Below are positions 28,018-36,878 of a stretch of DNA of 60,501 nucleotides, piece after piece (position 1 is the first letter of the stretch; each line of letters opens with the position of its first letter). The translations under genes were made by a program, and so were the position numbers. The notes under the pieces were generated by a model. It did not search any database, was not told the DNA's origin, and saw only the letters and a program-made list of their open reading frames with translations. This DNA comes from Petralouisia muris (GTDB lineage: Bacteria; Bacillota; Clostridia; Lachnospirales; Lachnospiraceae). The stretch lies in NCBI RefSeq assembly GCF_004793545.1, contig NZ_SRYA01000029.1, forward strand, positions 1 through 60,501, written 5' to 3'.

Positions 28018-28899
28018 ATGATATGTGAGATCCAAAGATTCGTTCAATATATGGAGGAAGTCCGCAGGACTTCTTATAATACAGTGGTTTCGTATGAACG
28101 GGATTTGAAAAAGATGAATCAGTATTTCATGGAACAAGGAATCGAAGAGGTCAGTCAGGTCACAGCTATTATGCTGAATTCTTATATTTTATTCCAGGAA
28201 AAGCAGGGCAGGAAGCCCTCAACCATTTCCAGAAGTATTGCAGCTCTGAAAGCGTTTTTTCATTATCTGTATCAGGAAGGGCTGGTGGAAGCGGATGCTG
28301 CAGAGGAATTGAAAGCGCCGAAGGTGGAGAAGAAGGCGCCGATGATTCTGACGGAGGAGGAGACGGTTCGTTTGTTGGAGGAAGCGAAAGGCGGAACGCC
28401 GAAGGAACTGAGGGACAGCGCAATGCTGGAGTTGTTGTACGCTACGGGAATCCGTGTGACGGAACTGATTTCCTTGAAGGTTTCCGATGTGAATCTGCAG
28501 ATGGAATATATTGTCTGCAGAGTGGGCGTGAAGGAGAGGATTATTCCCTTTGGGACAGTAGCAAAGCAGGCTTTGGAACTATATCTGGAGAAAGGGCGTC
28601 CTGCAATGACCGATCAAGACAATCCCAGCCTGTTTACCAATTGTTCCGGCCAGGCCATGAGCCGTCAGGGATTTTGGAAGCTGGTGAAGGCATACGGCAG
28701 GAAAGCCGGAATTACCAGAGAATTGACGCCCCATACCTTGCGGCATTCCTTTGCGGTTCATCTGGTAAGAAACGGCGCAGATCTTCATTCTGTGAAAGAG
28801 ATGTTGGGGCATTCGGATATTTCGACCACTCAGATGTATACGCAAATGAACAGCAGCAGGGTGCGGGAGGTTTATGCAAAAGCGCATCCCAGGAGTTAA
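28018..28899 (+). CDS. xerD: Tyrosine recombinase XerD
   Basis: Chromosome-dimer resolvase of 293 residues. The N-terminal SAM-like domain is followed by the catalytic residues in order: Arg in YATGIRVTELISLK, His-x-x-Arg in PHTLRHSFAVHLV, His in EMLGHSDIS and the Tyr nucleophile in TTQMYTQM. All are intact, unlike the divergent recombinase-like protein at 57847. It follows spoIIM by 16 bases and is probably in the same operon. Confidence 0.94.
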   Translation: MICEIQRFVQYMEEVRRTSYNTVVSYERDLKKMNQYFMEQGIEEVSQVTAIMLNSYILFQEKQGRKPSTISRSIAALKAFFHYLYQEGLVEADAAEELKAPKVEKKAPMILTEEETVRLLEEAKGGTPKELRDSAMLELLYATGIRVTELISLKVSDVNLQMEYIVCRVGVKERIIPFGTVAKQALELYLEKGRPAMTDQDNPSLFTNCSGQAMSRQGFWKLVKAYGRKAGITRELTPHTLRHSFAVHLVRNGADLHSVKEMLGHSDISTTQMYTQMNSSRVREVYAKAHPRS

Positions 28900-28939
28900 A
28901 GAAAGAATGGCTGTAAGCTTTTTATCAAGAATTAGAGAA

Positions 28940-28990
28940 AGAACAGCTGCAAAACTTTTATCGGAATGGAAAGGTTTTGCAGCTGTTTTG
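28940..28990. terminator. Bidirectional terminator between xerD and aroG
   Basis: AACAGCTGCAAAAC at 28942-28955 pairs with GTTTTGCAGCTGTT at 28974-28987 between converging genes, with T bases following on the plus strand. Confidence 0.82.
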
Positions 28991-29001
28991 GCTGTAATAT
29001 A

Positions 29002-30033
29002 TCATTCATTCATTTCTGCAATCTGATAGATCAGTTCTTCCGATTCCTGCCATCCAAGACAAGGGTCCGTGATGGATTTTCCATAGACATGTTCTCCCAC
29101 CTTCTGGCATCCAGGTTCCAGATAGCTTTCAATCATAACGCCTTTTACCAGCCTTCTGAGTTCCGGCGAGATTTTGCGGTTATGCATGATTTCTTTCACA
29201 ATCCGAATCTGCTGCTCATATTGCTTGTTGGAGTTGGAATGGTTGGCGTCAATAATGGCGGCAGGATTGATCAGATCCATTTTATCGTACATTTGAATCA
29301 GGCGCTCCAGATCCTCGTAATGGTAATTGGGAATGCAGATGCCACGTTTATTTACTGCGCCTCTTAAGACCACATGGGCCAGAGGATTTCCGGTGGTGCT
29401 TACTTCATAGCCACGGAATACAAAATGATGGGGATGCTGGCCGGCGTATACGGAGTTCAGCATAACGGAAAAGTCTCCGCTGGTAGGATTTTTCATTCCA
29501 GCAGGCACATCAAAACCGCTGACTGTCAGCCGGTGGTGCTGGTCTTCTACGGAACGCGCTCCAATGGCAACGTAAGAGAGCAAATCTTCCACGTAAGGCC
29601 AGTTTTCCGGGTAGAGCATCTCGTCTGCCGAAGAGAGTCCGCTTTCTTCCAGGGCTCGGATATGCATTTTGCGCATGGCAATTAAGCCTGCAAGCATATC
29701 CGGACGTTTTTCCGGATCTGGCTGGTGGGCGATGCCTTTGTAGCCTTCCCCGGTGGTACGGGGCTTGTTGGTATATATCCGGGGAACAATCACCAGACGA
29801 TCGGATACTTTTTCCTGAACTTTGCAAAGGCGGCTGATGTAATCGCAGACAGCGTCTTCGTTGTCAGCGGAGCAGGGGCCTATAATGACAAGAAATTTAT
29901 CCGATTCGCCGGTAATGATGTCTTTGACCAGTTTGTCCCGTTGGGCCTTTGTCTGTTTTGCGGATGGAGATAAGGCGTACTCCTGTTTGATTTCTTCCGG
30001 GGTGGGAAGCTGTTTTAAAAATGTGAAGCTCAT
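29002..30033 (-). CDS. aroG: 3-deoxy-7-phosphoheptulonate synthase (class I DAHP synthase)
   Basis: First enzyme of the shikimate pathway: joins phosphoenolpyruvate and erythrose 4-phosphate. The 343-residue protein shows class I AroF/G/H motifs: LVIIGPCSADNEDAV, RIYTNKPRTTGEGYKG, MKNPTSGDFSVMLN and DANHSNSNKQYEQQ. The start at MSFTFLKQLP has TAAGGAGAA upstream; a longer reading frame has no support. It faces away from the chorismate mutase-shikimate kinase gene. Confidence 0.95.
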   Translation of the reverse strand: MSFTFLKQLPTPEEIKQEYALSPSAKQTKAQRDKLVKDIITGESDKFLVIIGPCSADNEDAVCDYISRLCKVQEKVSDRLVIVPRIYTNKPRTTGEGYKGIAHQPDPEKRPDMLAGLIAMRKMHIRALEESGLSSADEMLYPENWPYVEDLLSYVAIGARSVEDQHHRLTVSGFDVPAGMKNPTSGDFSVMLNSVYAGQHPHHFVFRGYEVSTTGNPLAHVVLRGAVNKRGICIPNYHYEDLERLIQMYDKMDLINPAAIIDANHSNSNKQYEQQIRIVKEIMHNRKISPELRRLVKGVMIESYLEPGCQKVGEHVYGKSITDPCLGWQESEELIYQIAEMNE

Positions 30034-30087
30034 AATCAGATTCTCCTTATAACTATAAAATAAATGGATATTTTTTGACGATAAAAT

Positions 30088-30154
30088 GATATGGGATTTT
30101 ATCAGTGCAGCGGACAATTTAGATTTTTCTTACTAAAAAATCCCATGAAATATC
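30088..30154 (-). promoter_or_regulatory. Hairpin in the aroG leader region
   Basis: ATGGGATTTT at 30091-30100 and AAAATCCCAT at 30137-30146 form a perfect 10-bp inverted repeat upstream of aroG on its transcribed side. It could be part of an attenuator or an operator for end-product control; no leader peptide or T-box was recognised. Confidence 0.35.
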
Positions 30155-30220
30155 TTAATAGATAATACAAAATATGTCAATGTCTGCTCCCGGAAGATTC
30201 TCGTACTTTTACATTTTTTA

Positions 30221-30249
30221 TTGCAATGCAGAGGGGGAATTGCTATAAT
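30221..30249 (+). promoter_or_regulatory. Promoter of the chorismate mutase-shikimate kinase gene
   Basis: TTGCAA at 30221-30226 and a consensus TATAAT at 30244-30249 are 17 bases apart, about 60 bases before the start. Confidence 0.65.
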
Positions 30250-30308
30250 TAGTCTGTTGCTTTCAGGGAAAACGAAGCCAAAGCAGAGAAGTGCGAATGG
30301 AGGAAATC

Positions 30309-31106
30309 ATGAATCATTTAGATGAATTGCGTGTCAGGCTGTCAGTATGTGATGAACAGATTCTGGAATGTCTTTTGAAAAGAAATGCCATCGTAGAAGA
30401 TATTATGAAATATAAAGAATCCCATAATATGCAGATTATTCAGCCAGAACAGGAAAAACGGCAGAAACAGAAATTAGAAAAAGAGCTGGAAGGAATGAAT
30501 CACGCCAAAGAGATTTTGGATATATTTAACCGCATAACCTATAACAGTAAGAAGATTCAGGCCAGACATCTGTTTCATTATAATATTGTCCTGATTGGGT
30601 TTATGGGAAGCGGAAAGTCAACCATATCAGATTATTTAAGCACGATGTTTGCCATGGAAACTGTGGAGATGGATCAGATTATTTCTCAACGGGAAGGAAT
30701 GAGCATTTCTGATATTTTCGCGGTATACGGGGAAGAGTATTTCCGTAATCTGGAAACAAGCCTTCTGATCGAAATGCAGGCGAAGAACAATGTGGTAATT
30801 TCATGCGGCGGCGGAACGCCCATGCGGGATAATAATGTTGTTGAGATGAAGAAAAACGGAAGAGTTGTTCTTTTAACCGCAAGTCCGGAAACAATTTATC
30901 ACCGGGTAAAGGACAGCCATGACAGGCCCTTGCTGGAGAATAATAAAAATGTATCTTTCATTACAGAACTGATGGAGAAGAGAAGAGAAAAATATGAAGC
31001 TGCTGCGGACGTTATTATACAAACAGACGGCAAAAATGAACTGGAAGTTTGCGAAGAACTGGTACAGCGGCTGATGGAACTGGAGGAAAAGAGCGGCAGG
31101 GCTTAA
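30309..31106 (+). CDS. Chorismate mutase-shikimate kinase fusion
   Basis: A 265-residue two-domain enzyme of aromatic amino acid synthesis. Residues 1-85 are an AroQ-type helical chorismate mutase (NHLDELRVRLSVCDEQILECLLKR). From about residue 95 follows a shikimate kinase with P-loop GFMGSGKST, Asp of the shikimate site in VEMDQIIS, CGGGTPMRDNN and RPLL. The kinase makes shikimate 3-phosphate and the mutase makes prephenate, steps that are not adjacent in the pathway. I use the ATG at 30309, 7 bases after GGAGGA; a GTG at 30291 is also in frame. Confidence 0.92.
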   Translation: MNHLDELRVRLSVCDEQILECLLKRNAIVEDIMKYKESHNMQIIQPEQEKRQKQKLEKELEGMNHAKEILDIFNRITYNSKKIQARHLFHYNIVLIGFMGSGKSTISDYLSTMFAMETVEMDQIISQREGMSISDIFAVYGEEYFRNLETSLLIEMQAKNNVVISCGGGTPMRDNNVVEMKKNGRVVLLTASPETIYHRVKDSHDRPLLENNKNVSFITELMEKRREKYEAAADVIIQTDGKNELEVCEELVQRLMELEEKSGRA

Positions 31107-31212
31107 ACCTCTCTGAGAAATATGATTCCCAGGATCTGCCTCCTCGAAGTTGGTACAGCGATTTCTGTAGGCGGAAAATGCCGCTGTGTGACTGCCTTGG
31201 ATTCATAAAACA

Positions 31213-31258
31213 GGGGCTGTCGGAAAATGAAATCAGTCATTTTTCGACAGCCCCCTTT
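31213..31258. terminator. Bidirectional terminator between converging genes
   Basis: GGGGCTGTCG at 31213-31222 pairs with CGACAGCCCC at 31245-31254, extended by an AAAATGA/TCATTTT inner stem. Confidence 0.75.
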
Positions 31259-31337
31259 CGTGTATAGTCAGCTTATGTGCAAACAGATTGATTCAGAATA
31301 TATTCCTCGGACAAATGGATTGTCCGGGCATCCTGCG

Positions 31338-33344
31338 CTATATAAAATTACGTTTATCAAGAACATTCAAAATGTTGCGGGCTTCTTCCGTGCCTTCAAT
31401 AATTCTTCTTGCCCGGACGCTGTCTCCCACATTCATAATTTCTGTTTTTCCAGTGTCAAAATTATCCTGCAGTTGTTTCAAAATGGGGTTGTTTGCCCTC
31501 ATTCCAAGGCATACAAAGCCATAGTCAAAGGAAAGCTCCTCTTCGCTTCCGTCAGGATTTTTCACAAGGAAAGAATTTTCCTTCACTTCCAGAAGGGCAG
31601 TGTCGGTAAGCTGTTTTACCCCGTGCTTTTCCATCAGATTGAAGGTGCCTGTTTTGGATACCGGATCGATTCCGTTTCCGATGATGGGCATCATTTCCAC
31701 GATGCTCACATCAGCGCCCCGGGGAGCGAAATATTCCACAACATCCAGGCCTACAGCGCCGCCGCCGATGACAACGACTTTTTTGCCGGACATGTCTTCT
31801 GGATAATCGCAGGAGACTACATGATTTATCATATTTAAAATAGAAGATACTTTTCCGTTTTCTTTATCAATCACATCATGAAGTCCTTTAATGGGCGGCA
31901 GAAGAGGACTAGAGCCGGTGGCGTTGACGATAATGTCGGGATGCAGGCTCTCAATCTGCTCAATGGTTGCTTCCGTATTTTTGAAGATAAACAGGTTCTT
32001 CATTTTTTCTGCCCGGTGAATCAAATAATTGGGAAAATCTGCCAATCGGTTTTTGTCCGGAATTTTGGAGATTTCAGCAGCCAAGCCGCCCAGATAAGGC
32101 TTTTTCTCGATTACAAAGGTGGTGCAGCCCACTTCCGCAGCGGTGCATGCGGCTTCTAAACCGGCGGTTCCTGCACCGATGACAACTACGTTGCACTGAC
32201 GTTTCACATGTTTTTTCCTGTAATCTTCCCCGGTGTTTACGCCAGGATTGATGGTGCAGCGGATGGGGCGGTTGATGCCGATCCGGTGTCCAGCGCAGCC
32301 GATGTTGCAGGAAATGCATTTGCGAATATCCTGTACGTCGCCGAATTCTACTTTGTTAACCCATTCCGGATCAGCAATCAGTCCCCGGCCGATGCCGATT
32401 AAGTCTGCGTCTCCCCTTGCCAGAATATCGTCTGCAATTCTGGGGTCCCGGATATTTCCCATAGTCATGCAGGGCTTGTTGTAACGTTCCCTGACTGCTT
32501 TTGCCATGTAGGAACGCCAGCCGTCGGCTAAGTAATTGGCGTCAATCTGGTATTGAATGGAGCCGTTCAAGCCGGCAGATACGTCGAATACATCCACCTC
32601 TTTTTCAAAATATTGTAAATATTCCAGAGTATCTTCTAAAGTGTTTCCGCCTTCCATAAATTCATCGGCGCTTAAGCGGACGAAAATTGGGAAGAATGGC
32701 CCTACCTGCCTGCGGACTTCTTCGATCACCAATTTGGCAAAGCGGGCGCGGTTTTGTGGTGAGCCGCCGAATTCGTCTGTCCGCTTGTTTGTCAGCGGTG
32801 AAAGGAATTGGCTGAGCAGGTAAGAATGACCCGCATGAATTTCTACTGCGTCAAATCCTGCTGTCTGAGCGCGTTTTGCTGCTTTTCCATATTTTTCCAC
32901 GATTTCGAGTATTTCTTCTTTTGTCAGAGGACGGGGAATTTCACCGCCTTCTTTGGAAGGAATGTCGGAAGCGGATACCGGCTGTATTCCGGTACGCTGG
33001 GCCTGGGCGGAAGCGCCGGCGTGGTTGATCTGGATGGCGATGCATGCGCCGTGTTTATGTACGGTCTCGCACAGTTTGTATAATCTGGGAATGTAGCTGT
33101 CATGGTCAATGCGGAGCTGAGTCGTCCCATTGGAGCCCTGCGGAGAAAATACGCTGGCATTTTCCACAATAATCAGCCCTGTGCCGCCTTTGGCGCGCTG
33201 CTCATAATAGTTGATGTGCAGAAAACTCATTTCGCCGTTCTGCTCGCCGTAATTTGTTCCCATAGGCGTCATGACAATTCTGTTTTTCATGGTCATGCGC
33301 TTTACGGTAAAGGGTTCAAAAATATGTTTGTACTCATTTTTCAT
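31338..33344 (-). CDS. NADH:flavin oxidoreductase, 2,4-dienoyl-CoA/enoate reductase family
   Basis: A 668-residue iron-sulfur flavoenzyme of the old yellow enzyme class. An N-terminal FMN barrel (MKNRIVMTPMGTNYG, AGFDAVEIHAGHSYLLSQFLSP) is followed by a [4Fe-4S] ligand set CISCNIGC near residue 342 with a fourth Cys 13 residues on (IRC). Then come two dinucleotide-binding motifs: VVIGAGTAGLEAA for FAD and VVVIGGGAVGLDVVEYFA for NAD(P)H. Such enzymes reduce activated C=C bonds. It is divergent from the LysR gene and next to shikimate/quinate genes, so 3-dehydroshikimate or a related enone/enoate is a plausible substrate; this is inference. Confidence 0.9.
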   Translation of the reverse strand: MKNEYKHIFEPFTVKRMTMKNRIVMTPMGTNYGEQNGEMSFLHINYYEQRAKGGTGLIIVENASVFSPQGSNGTTQLRIDHDSYIPRLYKLCETVHKHGACIAIQINHAGASAQAQRTGIQPVSASDIPSKEGGEIPRPLTKEEILEIVEKYGKAAKRAQTAGFDAVEIHAGHSYLLSQFLSPLTNKRTDEFGGSPQNRARFAKLVIEEVRRQVGPFFPIFVRLSADEFMEGGNTLEDTLEYLQYFEKEVDVFDVSAGLNGSIQYQIDANYLADGWRSYMAKAVRERYNKPCMTMGNIRDPRIADDILARGDADLIGIGRGLIADPEWVNKVEFGDVQDIRKCISCNIGCAGHRIGINRPIRCTINPGVNTGEDYRKKHVKRQCNVVVIGAGTAGLEAACTAAEVGCTTFVIEKKPYLGGLAAEISKIPDKNRLADFPNYLIHRAEKMKNLFIFKNTEATIEQIESLHPDIIVNATGSSPLLPPIKGLHDVIDKENGKVSSILNMINHVVSCDYPEDMSGKKVVVIGGGAVGLDVVEYFAPRGADVSIVEMMPIIGNGIDPVSKTGTFNLMEKHGVKQLTDTALLEVKENSFLVKNPDGSEEELSFDYGFVCLGMRANNPILKQLQDNFDTGKTEIMNVGDSVRARRIIEGTEEARNILNVLDKRNFI

Positions 33345-33436
33345 GGATATTTACCCCCAGGTTTTTTTAGTGTCAGATTGTTTCCCTGCTGCAGTAATTG
33401 TGCAGGGATGACAAAAATATGGGTTTGAGAGGTTGT

Positions 33437-33453
33437 TGATATAGCATATATCA
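33437..33453. promoter_or_regulatory. Palindrome in the divergent LysR-reductase control region
   Basis: TGATATAGCATATATCA is a perfect 7-3-7 inverted repeat in the gap between the LysR regulator and the flavin reductase. LysR proteins usually bind AT-rich interrupted palindromes between themselves and a divergent target, so this is the best operator candidate. Confidence 0.5.
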
Positions 33454-33610
33454 GGGTACGGGCAGCCCCGATATATTCGTTGCAATCAGTATAATAGATA
33501 AAGAATCAGAAAACAAATTGATATTTTTGTTAAAATCTATAGAAAATGTGCATGGATTTTGTTATGATAAAACAAACAGATGTTATTTTGGGAAAGGATA
33601 TGTGCAGAAA

Positions 33611-34498
33611 ATGAATTTAAGTCAGCTTTATTATTTTGTAACATTGGCAGAGACCGAGCATTATTCCAGGGCAGCTGAAATTCTGTCCATTACCCAGCCC
33701 AGCTTAAGTCATGCCATTGCGAAGCTGGAAGAGGAGCTGGAGACAGAGCTTTTTGAAAAAAAGGGGCGCAATGTTGTATTGACAAAGTATGGAAAAGTAT
33801 TTTTGGAGCATGCCAGGGAATCTTTGCAGACTCTGGAAATCGGGGTGAAAAAGACCAAAGCGCTGACAGGAAGAAATTCCGGCGTCATAGATCTTGCATA
33901 TATCTATACCCTGGGGCTGGAGTTTGTTCCAAAGCTGGTCCGGCAGTTTATGAAAGAGCATCCCCAGTTGGATGTGCAGTTTCGGTTTACTGTGGGAAAT
34001 ACCGTGGAGATTATCCGGGGTCTGAAGGAGGAAAAATATGATGTGGCCTTCTGCTCCAGAAAAGAAGAAGAGAAGCAGCTGGCCTTTGAGCCGGTGGCAG
34101 AGGAAAAGTTGGTGGTGGTCGTATCAAAAAACCATCCTCTTTCTGCGAAAAATGAGATTTCACTGAAGGAGACAGAACCCTATCCCCAGATATTTTTTAC
34201 CAGATCCAGCGGGCTGCGTCCTACCGTTGTGAAAATGTTTGATATGGCGGGAATTGCGCCAAGGATTGCCTATGAGATTGAAGAGGACGGCGCGATGGCG
34301 GGACTTGTAGCAGGAAATTTTGGAATCGCAGTGATGCCGGAGGTTCCGGTGCTAAAATATCTGGATGTGAAAACTTTGAATATTACGGACCCTGTCATAG
34401 AACGCTACATCTATATGGCGCAGATAAAAGGCCAGTATCAGCCGCCGGTTTTAAAAAAATTTTTGAAATATGTGCAAAATCTACAGTTGAAAAAATGA
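33611..34498 (+). CDS. LysR-family transcriptional regulator
   Basis: A 295-residue regulator with an N-terminal winged helix (LSQLYYFVTLAETEHYSRAAEIL and ITQPSLSHAIAKLE) and a periplasmic-binding-like effector domain (residues 90-295). I use the start MNLSQLYYF behind GGAAAGGA; the frame is open further upstream without a better site. By position it likely controls the divergent reductase and the downstream dehydrogenase, carrier and dehydroquinase genes in response to shikimate or quinate, as proposed for the similar Listeria qui genes. Confidence 0.9.
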   Translation: MNLSQLYYFVTLAETEHYSRAAEILSITQPSLSHAIAKLEEELETELFEKKGRNVVLTKYGKVFLEHARESLQTLEIGVKKTKALTGRNSGVIDLAYIYTLGLEFVPKLVRQFMKEHPQLDVQFRFTVGNTVEIIRGLKEEKYDVAFCSRKEEEKQLAFEPVAEEKLVVVVSKNHPLSAKNEISLKETEPYPQIFFTRSSGLRPTVVKMFDMAGIAPRIAYEIEEDGAMAGLVAGNFGIAVMPEVPVLKYLDVKTLNITDPVIERYIYMAQIKGQYQPPVLKKFLKYVQNLQLKK

Positions 34499-34613
34499 AA
34501 AAGGTGGTATATAATGGTTGCCAAGAGGTTGTTAGGGATTTAACAAACGGGCAAGAGACAGCAAGGAAAGACATAAGGATAACGACAAAATAAGAATGAA
34601 AGAAGGAAATAAC

Positions 34614-35489
34614 ATGGCAGAGAGAATTACAGGACATACAGAACTTATTGGGTTAATGGCTTATCCAATCAGACATTCAAGTTCACCGGCAATGCACAAT
34701 GAGGCATTTGCGTATCTTGGTCTGGACTATGCGTATCTTGCTTTTGAGGTAGACAATGACACATTGGAGGATGCCGTTAAGGGGCTCCGCGCACTTAAGA
34801 TGGTAGGCTCGAATGTATCAATGCCCAACAAGACCGTAGTACATAAATATCTGGATAAATTGTCACCGGCAGCAGAACTGTGCGGCGCAGTTAATACCAT
34901 TGTAAATGAAAACGGCGTACTGACCGGCCACATTACAGACGGTATCGGCTATATGAAATCTCTGAAAGACAACAATATTGACGTGATCGGAAAGAAAATG
35001 ACCATTGTAGGTTCCGGCGGCGCAGCTACGGCTATTGAGGTGCAGGCAGCTCTTGACGGCGTAGCAGAAATGTCCATCTTTAATATCAAAGACAAGTTCT
35101 GGGACAATGCACAGGAAACGGTCAATAAAATCAGCGAAAGAACCAACTGCAAGGTGGCGTTGTACGACCTGGCAGATCTGGCTAAATTAAAAGAAGAGAT
35201 TGCAGATTCTTATCTCTTTGCGAATGCAACAGGCATGGGAATGAAACCTTTGGAGGGACAGACTTATATTCCTGACAAATCTTTCTTCCGCCCGGATTTG
35301 ATTGTAACAGACGTTGTTTATTCTCCACGTGAGACAGCTATGCTTAAGATGGCAAAAGAAGTGGGCTGCAAGACCATGAACGGTATGGGAATGATGCTGT
35401 TCCAGGGTGCGGCAGCTTTTGAGATGTGGACCGGCAAAGAAATGCCCATTGAGCATATGAAAGAAGTTCTTGACATTAAATATGACTAA
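34614..35489 (+). CDS. aroE: Shikimate/quinate dehydrogenase (AroE family)
   Basis: A 291-residue NAD(P)-dependent dehydrogenase that interconverts shikimate and 3-dehydroshikimate, or quinate and 3-dehydroquinate. Substrate-site motifs are HSSSPAMHNEAF and NVSMPNKTVVHKYLD; the nucleotide loop is IVGSGGAATAIEVQ; the C-terminus has GMGMMLFQGAAAFEMWTGK. The start chosen has GAAGGAAATAAC upstream. Its place between a LysR gene and a carrier points to a catabolic rather than biosynthetic paralogue; a biosynthetic role cannot be excluded. Confidence 0.88.
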   Translation: MAERITGHTELIGLMAYPIRHSSSPAMHNEAFAYLGLDYAYLAFEVDNDTLEDAVKGLRALKMVGSNVSMPNKTVVHKYLDKLSPAAELCGAVNTIVNENGVLTGHITDGIGYMKSLKDNNIDVIGKKMTIVGSGGAATAIEVQAALDGVAEMSIFNIKDKFWDNAQETVNKISERTNCKVALYDLADLAKLKEEIADSYLFANATGMGMKPLEGQTYIPDKSFFRPDLIVTDVVYSPRETAMLKMAKEVGCKTMNGMGMMLFQGAAAFEMWTGKEMPIEHMKEVLDIKYD

Positions 35490-35637
35490 AGAAGGGAAAG
35501 GGTCAGCAGGCCGTTGAGTGGGGCTGTCTGGCTTGTTTTCCGCAGAAATATATTTGCAGATTGACAATTGAATAATATGAATAATAGTGGACGGTGCATG
35601 GCGCACTGGCTGCGCTTTTGCACCAGTGGAGGAGAAA

Positions 35638-36822
35638 ATGAAGAAGAAATATTTGTTTAGTGCACTGATTCTGTATTTGAATTATTTTATCCATGGGATC
35701 GGCTGCTCCATTTTAAGCCAGCAGGTGGTAAAGGAGACGCTGATTACGCAATGGGGGATTGATGATGTAATGCAGGTAACGGCAATTGCAGCAGCCCTTG
35801 GATTGGGAAGATTAATTTCACTGCCCTTTGCCGGGCCTTTATCGGATAAGCTGGGACGCAGGATATCTGTTTTGATTGGCGTGGCTTCTTATGTAATCTT
35901 TTTCGTAGGAATTGCTTTTTCACCTAATATGCAGATCGCTTACGTGGCGGCAGTCCTTGGCGGCATTGCAAACTCTTTCCTGGATACGGCGACTTATCCT
36001 GCAGTAGCGGAAATTATTTACGCTTACACAGGAATTGCGACCATGGGGATTAAATTCTTTATTTCCATTGCCCAATTGATGATGCCTTTCTTCCTGGGCG
36101 TTTTTGCAGGGACGAAGATGTCATATCTGACGCTGCCTTTGGTGGCCGGCATTGTAATAGCGGTTCTTGGAGTGCTGGCGATTTTCGCGCCTCTGCCCCA
36201 GGAATCTGCCAGCGGCAAATCAGAATCATTCATTGACAACCTGAAAAATGCACATTTCTCACTGGAAAGCGTTGCTTTGATATTGATCGGATTTACAAGT
36301 ACGGCAACCTTCCAGCTTTGGCTCAATTGTGCCCAGACCTTTGGAAAAGAGATCGCAGGCATCCCGTCAGAAACAGTATCCATGATGCAGACCTATTATT
36401 CAGCTGGAACGATGGTTGCGCTTGTTGTGACGAGTATTCTGATTACAAAATTCAAGCAGGTCAGGTTCCTTGTGATTTATCCGGCAATTTCAGCAGTTAT
36501 GCTGGTGCTTGTATATCTGATGAAAACGCCGATGATTTGTTACGTGGGAGCCTTTGTGATTGGATATGCGGCAGCAGGGGGCGTTCTCCAGATGGCTACT
36601 GCAACAGTCAACGACCTGTTTCCCAAAATTAAGGGAACTATCACAAGTCTGGTTATGATTGCGTCCAGTTTGTGCAACTATACGATCCTGAGTGCGGCCT
36701 CTAAGATGACAGCCACCAACGTAATTATTATGAACTTAATTATTACAATTGTAGGAGTTATTCTTGCAGTATTTGTAAATGTAAGATATGGAACGTTAGT
36801 GGAGAATTCCCAGAAATCGTAA
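35638..36822 (+). CDS. MFS transporter
   Basis: A 394-residue major facilitator with 12 predicted helices. The loop 2-3 motif is AGPLSDKLGRRISVLIG. The helix FSALILYLNYFIHGIG begins the protein. The start is at MKKKYLFSAL behind GGAGGAG. It lies between AroE- and AroD-family genes, so uptake of shikimate, quinate or dehydroshikimate is likely. Confidence 0.85.
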   Translation: MKKKYLFSALILYLNYFIHGIGCSILSQQVVKETLITQWGIDDVMQVTAIAAALGLGRLISLPFAGPLSDKLGRRISVLIGVASYVIFFVGIAFSPNMQIAYVAAVLGGIANSFLDTATYPAVAEIIYAYTGIATMGIKFFISIAQLMMPFFLGVFAGTKMSYLTLPLVAGIVIAVLGVLAIFAPLPQESASGKSESFIDNLKNAHFSLESVALILIGFTSTATFQLWLNCAQTFGKEIAGIPSETVSMMQTYYSAGTMVALVVTSILITKFKQVRFLVIYPAISAVMLVLVYLMKTPMICYVGAFVIGYAAAGGVLQMATATVNDLFPKIKGTITSLVMIASSLCNYTILSAASKMTATNVIIMNLIITIVGVILAVFVNVRYGTLVENSQKS

Positions 36823-36878
36823 TCAGGGATGATATCTGAACTGTTATTGTAAAATAGAAAGAAGCAGGAGGTAGAAAA

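Noticed and set aside
28018-28899. XerD as a phage or element integrase
   Set aside because: All catalytic residues, size and the spoIIM neighbour fit the housekeeping dimer-resolution enzyme, and no att-like repeats flank it.
31227-31838. A 203-codon plus-strand frame
   Set aside because: Lies antisense inside the flavin reductase gene, whose domains and motifs are complete; a shadow frame.
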